A stretch of 64,000 nucleotides of DNA from Winslowiella toletana (GTDB lineage: Bacteria; Pseudomonadota; Gammaproteobacteria; Enterobacterales; Enterobacteriaceae). This document shows, piece by piece, positions 58,166-64,000 of this stretch. The stretch is from positions 1,426,001 through 1,490,000 of the forward strand of contig NZ_CP134152.1 of the NCBI RefSeq assembly GCF_032164335.1, in the 5' to 3' direction. Each line of letters opens with the position of its first letter. The first letter of the stretch is position 1. The notes beneath the pieces are model-generated. The model had not been told where the DNA came from. It worked only from the letters and a program-made list of their open reading frames with translations, and searched no databases. Both the position numbers and the translations under genes were made by a program.

Positions 58166-58428
58166 GGCAAAGTTCTTACAGTGGAAACGAAAGCTTAGGT
58201 TATCATGGATTTCAGGTTTCTTGCCGGGTGAAAGCGCAACGCGGTTAACGAACTTTTTGCGGCATTATCTGACTTTTGCCTGCAAAGGGCGCTGGCGCTA
58301 CACTGCCACAAGATTTAACTTTATAATCCTTATGTTAGAGCCGGGTCACAATTTGTGCAGACGTTTATGCTGACGGCTGCGGCCAGATCGGACCGGTTCT
58401 GCAAAACGCAATAACCGTACGGATAAAG

Positions 58429-58971
58429 ATGAAAACGATTGAAGTCGACGAAGAGCTATACCGCTATATTGCCAGCCACACTCAACACATTGGCGAGAGC
58501 GCATCTGATATTTTACGGCGTATGCTGAAGTTTACCGCTGGTCAAAGCGCGCCAGCGGCAGTAGCACCGCAAACCTTGCCGGTGAAAGATGCCGCAGTGG
58601 TGAAAACCGAACCTCGCCCGCAGGACCGTGTCCGTGCCGTGCGTGAACTGCTGCTGTCCGATGAATATGCCGAGCAGAAGCGAGCGGTTAATCGCTTTAT
58701 GCTGATTTTGTCGACCCTCTATTCACTGGATCCGAAAGCGTTTGCCGAGGCGACGGAGTCACTTCACGGTCGCACTCGCGTCTATTTTGCGGGCAATCAA
58801 CAAGTTCTCATCCAGAACGGCACGCACACTAAGCCGAAGCACGTTCCCGGCACGCCATACTGGGTGATTACCAATACTAATACAGGTCGCAAATGCAGCA
58901 TGATTGAACACATCATGTTGTCGATGCAGTTCCCGGCGGAGCTGACAGAGAAGGTTTGCGGCACCATCTAA
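58429..58971 (+). CDS. seqA: negative regulator of replication initiation SeqA
   Basis: DNA-binding protein of 180 residues that binds hemimethylated GATC sites and sequesters the replication origin. The N-terminal oligomerisation domain begins MKTIEVDEELYRYIASHTQ, and the C-terminal DNA domain has ATESLHGRTRVYFAGN. It is followed by pgm 24 bp later as in E. coli. Confidence 0.96.
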   Translation: MKTIEVDEELYRYIASHTQHIGESASDILRRMLKFTAGQSAPAAVAPQTLPVKDAAVVKTEPRPQDRVRAVRELLLSDEYAEQKRAVNRFMLILSTLYSLDPKAFAEATESLHGRTRVYFAGNQQVLIQNGTHTKPKHVPGTPYWVITNTNTGRKCSMIEHIMLSMQFPAELTEKVCGTI

Positions 58972-58995
58972 CTGAAGCGTCAGGGAGCAGCGCCA

Positions 58996-60636
58996 ATGGC
59001 CAATCACCCCCGTGCCGGGCAACCCGCCCAGCAAAGCGATTTGATTAACGTTGCACAATTAACGTCCCAGTATTACGTGCTGCAGCCGGATCTGGCCAAT
59101 GCAGAACACGCGGTGAAATTTGGTACTTCTGGCCATCGCGGTAGCGCAGCACGCCACAGCTTTAACGAGCCACATATTCTGGCAATCGCGCAGGCCATTG
59201 CGGAAGAACGCAAAAAAAATGGTATCACCGGGCCGTGCTATGTCGGTAAAGACACGCACGCACTCTCTGAGCCGGCGATTATCTCGGTGCTGGAAGTGCT
59301 GGCCGCTAACGGTGTGGACGTGATCGTACAGCAGGATAATGGTTACACGCCAACGCCTGCTATCTCTAACGCTATTCTGCAACACAACAAGCTCGCAGCT
59401 ACGCTGGCCGACGGCATCGTGATTACACCATCACATAACCCGCCAGACGACGGTGGCATTAAATATAATCCACCGAATGGCGGTCCGGCAGATACTAACG
59501 TCACCAAAGTGGTGGAAGATCGCGCTAACCAGCTGATCCACGACGGTCTGAAAGGGGTTAAACGCCTGACGCTGGATCAAGCCTGGGCGAGCGGTCATAT
59601 TCAGCAGCAGGATCTGATCCAGCCTTATATTGAAGGTCTGGCAGAGGTGGTGGATATTGCGGCGATTAAGCAAGCGGGGCTGAAAATCGGTGTCGATCCA
59701 CTCGGTGGTTCCGGCATCGCTTACTGGCAGCGCATTGCTGAGTTCTACGATCTTGACCTGACGATTGTTAACGACGCGGTTGATCAGACTTTCCGCTTTA
59801 TGCATCTTGATAAAGATGGCGCTATCCGCATGGATTGCTCGTCTGAGTCAGCGATGGCGGGCCTGCTGGCGCTGCGTGATAAGTTCGATCTGGCGTTTGC
59901 TAACGATCCGGACTACGACCGTCACGGCATCGTTACGCCTGCTGGCCTGATGAATCCGAACCACTATCTGGCGGTGGCGATCAACTATTTGTTCCAGCAT
60001 CGTCCGCAGTGGGGCAAGGATGTCGCGGTGGGTAAAACACTGGTTTCCAGTGCAATGATTGACCGTGTAGTCAACGACATTGGCCGTAAGCTGGTGGAAG
60101 TGCCGGTTGGCTTTAAATGGTTCGTTGATGGTCTGTTTGATGGCAGCTTCGGTTTCGGCGGTGAAGAGAGTGCCGGGGCTTCTTTCCTGCGCTTTGACGG
60201 CACCCCATGGTCAACCGATAAAGACGGCATCATTATGTGTCTGCTGGCGGCGGAAATCACTGCGGTGACCGGTAAAAATCCACAGCAGCATTACGATGAG
60301 CTGGCAGAGCGTTTTGGTGCACCGAGCTATAACCGTCTGCAGGCCTCTGCCACTTCGGCGCAGAAAGCCGCGCTGTCTAAGCTGTCACCGGAAATGGTCA
60401 GCGCAGATACGCTGGCCGGCGACCCGATTACCGCACGTCTGACCGCGGCTCCGGGTAATGGCGCATCAATTGGTGGCCTGAAAGTGATGACCGATAACGG
60501 CTGGTTTGCCGCGCGTCCATCCGGCACTGAAGACGCCTACAAAATCTACTGTGAAAGCTTCCTCGGTGCTGAGCATCGCGAAAAGATTGAAAAAGAAGCG
60601 GTAGAGATTGTCAGTGAAGTGCTGAAAAACGCTTAA
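58996..60636 (+). CDS. pgm: phosphoglucomutase Pgm
   Basis: Alpha-phosphoglucomutase of 546 residues (E. coli 546), interconverting glucose-1-P and glucose-6-P. The catalytic phosphoserine loop is [15 protein letters not shown], the metal loop is [11 protein letters not shown], and the substrate loops are GGEESAG and [10 protein letters not shown]. It follows seqA as an operon. No T-run terminator follows, only a hairpin at 60671-60688. Confidence 0.96.
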   Translation: MANHPRAGQPAQQSDLINVAQLTSQYYVLQPDLANAEHAVKFGTSGHRGSAARHSFNEPHILAIAQAIAEERKKNGITGPCYVGKDTHALSEPAIISVLEVLAANGVDVIVQQDNGYTPTPAISNAILQHNKLAATLADGIVITPSHNPPDDGGIKYNPPNGGPADTNVTKVVEDRANQLIHDGLKGVKRLTLDQAWASGHIQQQDLIQPYIEGLAEVVDIAAIKQAGLKIGVDPLGGSGIAYWQRIAEFYDLDLTIVNDAVDQTFRFMHLDKDGAIRMDCSSESAMAGLLALRDKFDLAFANDPDYDRHGIVTPAGLMNPNHYLAVAINYLFQHRPQWGKDVAVGKTLVSSAMIDRVVNDIGRKLVEVPVGFKWFVDGLFDGSFGFGGEESAGASFLRFDGTPWSTDKDGIIMCLLAAEITAVTGKNPQQHYDELAERFGAPSYNRLQASATSAQKAALSKLSPEMVSADTLAGDPITARLTAAPGNGASIGGLKVMTDNGWFAARPSGTEDAYKIYCESFLGAEHREKIEKEAVEIVSEVLKNA

Positions 60637-60670
60637 CTTTATCGGTTAGCAGCAATTTATCATTATGCCG

Positions 60671-60688
60671 GGAGCCGAAAACGGCTCC
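60671..60688. repeat. short palindrome at the pgm-kdpE junction
   Basis: GGAGCCG (60671-60677) pairs with CGGCTCC (60682-60688) around AAAA. It ends at the kdpE stop. It shares the core of the dispersed repeat but not its right half. Confidence 0.4.
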
Positions 60689-61362
60689 TAAGGCATAAAC
60701 CGATAACCAATGCCGGTTTCGGTCAGCAGATGTTTGGGCTGTGCCGGATCGGCTTCCAGTTTTTGCCGTAAATGCCCCATATAGATGCGCAGATAGTGGC
60801 TGTGCTCGACCGCATTCGGCCCCCACACCTGTGTCAGCAACTGGCGCTGGGTCAGCACCTTTCCGGCGTTATTCAGTAATGTTACCAGCAGACGAAATTC
60901 AATCGGTGTCAGGTGCAACTCCTGGCCGTCACGCGTCACGCGCCGGGCGGCAATATCCACCGTCACGGCAGAAAAGGCAACCGTCGCCTGCGGACTGGTG
61001 GAGGCCTGACGGCGTAAGGCTACGCGCACCCGCGCCAGCAGCTCACCGACGCCAAAGGGTTTCGACAGAAAGTCATCGGCACCGGCATCCAGCGCCGCAA
61101 TTTTATCCTGTTCATCACTGCGCGCCGACAGCACCACAATCGGCACGGCGCTCCACTGGCGCACATCGCGAATAAATTCAATGCCGTCGCCGTCAGGCAG
61201 CCCAAGATCCAAAATCACCAGATCCGGTTTACGGGTGGCGGCCTCAATTAATCCGCGCTGAAGCGTTTCGCTGTCAAATACCCGCAACGATTCGCCTTCC
61301 AGCGCGATGCGCAGAAAGCGACGAATCTCTTTTTCATCTTCGACAATCAGAACTGTGGTCAC
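60688..61362 (-). CDS. kdpE: potassium-response regulator KdpE
   Basis: OmpR-type response regulator of 224 residues. The receiver has phospho-acceptor Asp52 in VILDLGLPDG, and the C-terminal winged helix (about residues 125-222) contains LTPIEFRLLVTLLNNAGKVLT. It activates the kdpFABC K+-pump genes, which lie outside the window. It overlaps kdpD by four bases. Confidence 0.95.
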   Translation of the reverse strand: MTTVLIVEDEKEIRRFLRIALEGESLRVFDSETLQRGLIEAATRKPDLVILDLGLPDGDGIEFIRDVRQWSAVPIVVLSARSDEQDKIAALDAGADDFLSKPFGVGELLARVRVALRRQASTSPQATVAFSAVTVDIAARRVTRDGQELHLTPIEFRLLVTLLNNAGKVLTQRQLLTQVWGPNAVEHSHYLRIYMGHLRQKLEADPAQPKHLLTETGIGYRFMP

Positions 61363-64000
61363 ATTTCCTCTGGCTCTTCGGGGGCTAATTCTGGCGGCTT
61401 ATCCTGTGGCAGACGCAGGTGAAAACTGGCACCACCGGACGGGCGATTTTCAGCGCTAATTTCACCCTGATGCAGGGTAACAATCGCCTGGCAAATAGCC
61501 AGCCCCAGACCAACGCCGGGGATCGCCGACTCTTTATTGCCACGGGTAAACTTATCAAAGATCTGCTTTTCCTGCCCGTGCAAAATGCCTGGCCCGTCAT
61601 CCCACACTTCGATATCCAGCAGATTATCCGTGCGGCGCGCACGAATACCAATTTGCGCTGCATGACCGGCATATTTTATCGCATTCTCCAGTAAATTGGT
61701 CAGCAGCCGCTCAATCAGCGGGCCATCAACCTCAACCAGTAACAGCTCAGCCGGCAGGTCGGTTTGAATACGGCGTCCATTCAGCAGCGGCGCGATGGCA
61801 TTAAGGGTGCTGCCAATAATTTCCTCCAGCGTCAGCCACTCTTTACGCAGCACAAAACCGCCGGACTGGATGCGCGCCATATCCAGCAGATTATTCACCA
61901 GCCTGGTTGTATTAATAATATGCTGGCGAATCTGATTTGCCTGCGGCGCGTAAGGTGAGTTCACTGCGGATAAATCCAGCGTCAGGATTTCGGACATGCC
62001 AAACAGCACCGTTAGCGGAGTGCGTAAATCGTGAGAAAGCGCCGCCAGCAGTGAGTTTCGTAACTGCTCACTTTCAGCGGAGAAGCGCGCTTGTTCTTCA
62101 GAGTGGGTCAGCGCCAGACGTTCCAGCGCGCTGGCGATCAGCACAATTACCGTTTCAATCAGCCGCTGCTGTTCCGGGATCATCAGTTGCCGCAGGCTGG
62201 ACGGTTCGATCACCAGCAGTCCCCAGCATTTTTCCTGCATGGTTAATGGCAGAATCAGGCAGGGCAGCCCGGGCAGGGTAGCGGTCCCGGCACCGGCCGG
62301 CTGATTATTGTCAAAACTCCAGCGCGCAATAGCGGCATCGGCCTGGCGCGGCTGCGGTAGCTGTCCGTGGGCGTCCGGAATCAATAGCTCGCTGCTGGCA
62401 CGAAAGGTGTTATCAATAAAATGCTGACTGACTGCAATAATATCCTGTTGACTACGGGTGCGGCTAAGCGCACGCGAAACCTCATACAGCTGACGCACGC
62501 GCGCTTCACGATAGCGCGCCACCCGCGCCTGATAGCGCATACTGGCGGTCAGATTACCGATAATTATCCCTACCGCCAGCATAATGGCGAAGGTCAGTAA
62601 ATACTCGAGATCCGATACTGCCAGGGTGCCGCGCGGCGCGATAAAAAACAGATCAAAGCTGGCGACGTTAATCAGCGATGCCACCACCGATGGCCAGCGA
62701 CCATACAGCAGCGCGACGATCACCACGCCGAGCAGATACAGCATCACCAGATTGGCATCGGCTACCTGCGGAAACAGCCAGCTGGCGCCGACGGTAAGCG
62801 TCGCGCACCATGCGACTGCCAGCGCACAGCCTTCCAGCGGCTTACGCCATTTTTCTGCGGGACTTTTACTACTGACCGGGCGCGTTGACAGCGCGGAGTC
62901 GGGTTCATCACGCGCAACGATCAGCAGATCGAGATCCGGCCCCAGTTTGCCCAGTCGGTTAGCAAAGCCATCGCGTTTCCAGCGCTGTGAGGATCGGCGG
63001 CCAATCACTATTTTGCCGAGATCGTGTTCACGTGCATAGCGCAGCACCGAGAGCTCTTCGTGAGTGTCGGAAAGAGTGGCGGTTTCTGCGCCAAGATCCT
63101 GTGCCAGTTTCAGCGCCTGCAAAATGCGGCGTCGCTGATCGCCAGGCAACTTATGCAGGCGTGGCGTTTCTACATACACCGCGTGCCACGGCGCATCCAG
63201 CTTTGCCGCCAGACGCGCAGCGGTGCGCACCAGTTTTTCGTTGCCGGCGCCTTCGCCGATACACACCAATACCGCATCGCGGGTATGCCAGACTTGCTCA
63301 CGCCCTTTATGATCGCGCCAGGCACGCATCTGATCATCGACGCGATCGGCGGTGCGGCGCAGCGCCAGTTCACGCAGCGCGATAAGATTGCCTTTACGGA
63401 AGAAATGCTCGATAGCGCGTTCGGCTTGCCCGGCGATATACACTTTACCTTCGGCCAGCCGCTGTCTTAAATCGTCCGGCGTCAGATCAACCAGCACAAT
63501 CTCATCGGCCAGATCGAAAATCGGGTCCGGTACGGTTTCGCGCACCAGAATGCCGGTAATGCTGCCGACCACATCATTCAGGCTTTCCAGATGCTGCACA
63601 TTGACCGTGGTAAACACGTCGATCCCGGCGTTCAGCAGTTCTTCGACGTCCTGCCAGCGTTTCGGATGGCGTGATCCGGCAATATTGCTGTGCGCCAGCT
63701 CATCGATCAAAATAATCGCTGGCGCACGGGCGAGTGCGGCGTCGAGGTCGAACTCCGGATACTGGCGGCCCTGCTGTGTGGATATTTTCAGCGGCAATAC
63801 GCTGAGTCCATCCAGCAAGGCGGCCGTTTCACGCCGCCCGTGGGTCTCTACCACACCAATCAGCACATCAAGACCCTGCTCGCGCAGCCGACGCCCCTCC
63901 TGCAACATGGCGAAGGTTTTGCCGACACCGGCGCAGGCACCAAAAAAGATCTTTAGTTTACCGCGCGGCGGGGTGCTGTGCTGCTGCAACAGCTTTTCCG
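61359..64000 (-). CDS. kdpD: potassium-sensing histidine kinase KdpD, 5' end outside window
   Basis: Sensor kinase, at least 880 residues seen. The start codon lies beyond the right edge, because the frame reads on as EKLLQQ, like E. coli KdpD. Parts in order are the KdpD N-terminal domain with GACAGVGKTF and DELAHSN, a USP-like domain, four membrane helices (about residues 400-500 of the visible part), GAF-like region, and the kinase with the phospho-His in ALSHDLRTPLT and the ATP motifs. Low external potassium starts the phosphorelay to KdpE. Confidence 0.94.
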   Translation of the reverse strand, partial: EKLLQQHSTPPRGKLKIFFGACAGVGKTFAMLQEGRRLREQGLDVLIGVVETHGRRETAALLDGLSVLPLKISTQQGRQYPEFDLDAALARAPAIILIDELAHSNIAGSRHPKRWQDVEELLNAGIDVFTTVNVQHLESLNDVVGSITGILVRETVPDPIFDLADEIVLVDLTPDDLRQRLAEGKVYIAGQAERAIEHFFRKGNLIALRELALRRTADRVDDQMRAWRDHKGREQVWHTRDAVLVCIGEGAGNEKLVRTAARLAAKLDAPWHAVYVETPRLHKLPGDQRRRILQALKLAQDLGAETATLSDTHEELSVLRYAREHDLGKIVIGRRSSQRWKRDGFANRLGKLGPDLDLLIVARDEPDSALSTRPVSSKSPAEKWRKPLEGCALAVAWCATLTVGASWLFPQVADANLVMLYLLGVVIVALLYGRWPSVVASLINVASFDLFFIAPRGTLAVSDLEYLLTFAIMLAVGIIIGNLTASMRYQARVARYREARVRQLYEVSRALSRTRSQQDIIAVSQHFIDNTFRASSELLIPDAHGQLPQPRQADAAIARWSFDNNQPAGAGTATLPGLPCLILPLTMQEKCWGLLVIEPSSLRQLMIPEQQRLIETVIVLIASALERLALTHSEEQARFSAESEQLRNSLLAALSHDLRTPLTVLFGMSEILTLDLSAVNSPYAPQANQIRQHIINTTRLVNNLLDMARIQSGGFVLRKEWLTLEEIIGSTLNAIAPLLNGRRIQTDLPAELLLVEVDGPLIERLLTNLLENAIKYAGHAAQIGIRARRTDNLLDIEVWDDGPGILHGQEKQIFDKFTRGNKESAIPGVGLGLAICQAIVTLHQGEISAENRPSGGASFHLRLPQDKPPELAPEEPEEM

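Overview
The window is chromosomal DNA of an enteric bacterium (order Enterobacterales). From about 14 kb to the right edge it follows the Escherichia coli lip-dac-mrd-leuS-glt-lnt-miaB-asnB-nag-glnS-fur-seqA-pgm-kdp gene order almost gene for gene. Departures from that order (a methyltransferase beside lnt, mtr beside glnS, a GNAT gene in place of crcB, no cobC, no ybeF, and gntT, bglA and the threonate genes just upstream) suggest a relative such as Erwinia or Pantoea (Erwiniaceae). That placement is inference from gene order and protein similarity by eye.

Layout. 1-12.5 kb is an accessory sugar and sugar-acid region. It holds two 6-phospho-beta-glucosidases (the second is bglA), an iron-containing alcohol dehydrogenase, the gluconate permease gntT behind two abutting GntR operators, a DUF1349 protein with a small unknown protein, and the regulator ygbI divergent from a complete L-threonate (four-carbon sugar acid) pathway, ltnD-otnK-otnC-otnI-ygbN. 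12.5-14.5 kb holds the 27-residue membrane protein yohP behind a sigma-S type promoter, a small zinc-ribbon protein, an AT-rich gap, pagP and cspE. 14.5-30 kb holds a GNAT enzyme, a nitrilase, tatE, lipoate synthesis (lipA, lipB), cell-wall elongation (mrdA, mrdB, rlpA, dacA), ribosome factors (rlmH, rsfS), nadD, holA, lptE and leuS. 30-42.7 kb holds ybeL, the glutamate/aspartate ABC transporter gltIJKL with a probable SroC RNA and GcvB target, a methyltransferase behind a long structured leader, and the lnt-ybeX-ybeY-ybeZ-miaB group with ubiF. 42.8-43.6 kb is a seven-gene tRNA operon (Met-Leu-Gln-Gln-Met-Gln-Gln). 43.7-54 kb holds asnB, the nagBACD operon with divergent nagE, and glnS. 54-64 kb holds mtr, fur, fldA, ybfE, ybfF, seqA-pgm, and kdpE-kdpD (kdpD runs off the right edge).

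How the parts work together. The left arm is scavenging: imported phosphorylated beta-glucosides, gluconate and threonate are fed to central metabolism, with CRP- and GntR-type sites visible. The nag region imports and degrades N-acetylglucosamine, and two NagC boxes 94 bp apart between nagB and nagE would suit DNA looping. The centre of the window is housekeeping. The most interesting unexplained element is a roughly 300-nt structured transcript (about 35175-35472, minus strand). It has its own strong promoter, a possible 21-residue leader peptide and a strong terminator 40 bp before a SAM-dependent methyltransferase gene, which looks like an attenuator or riboswitch-type leader that I do not recognise.
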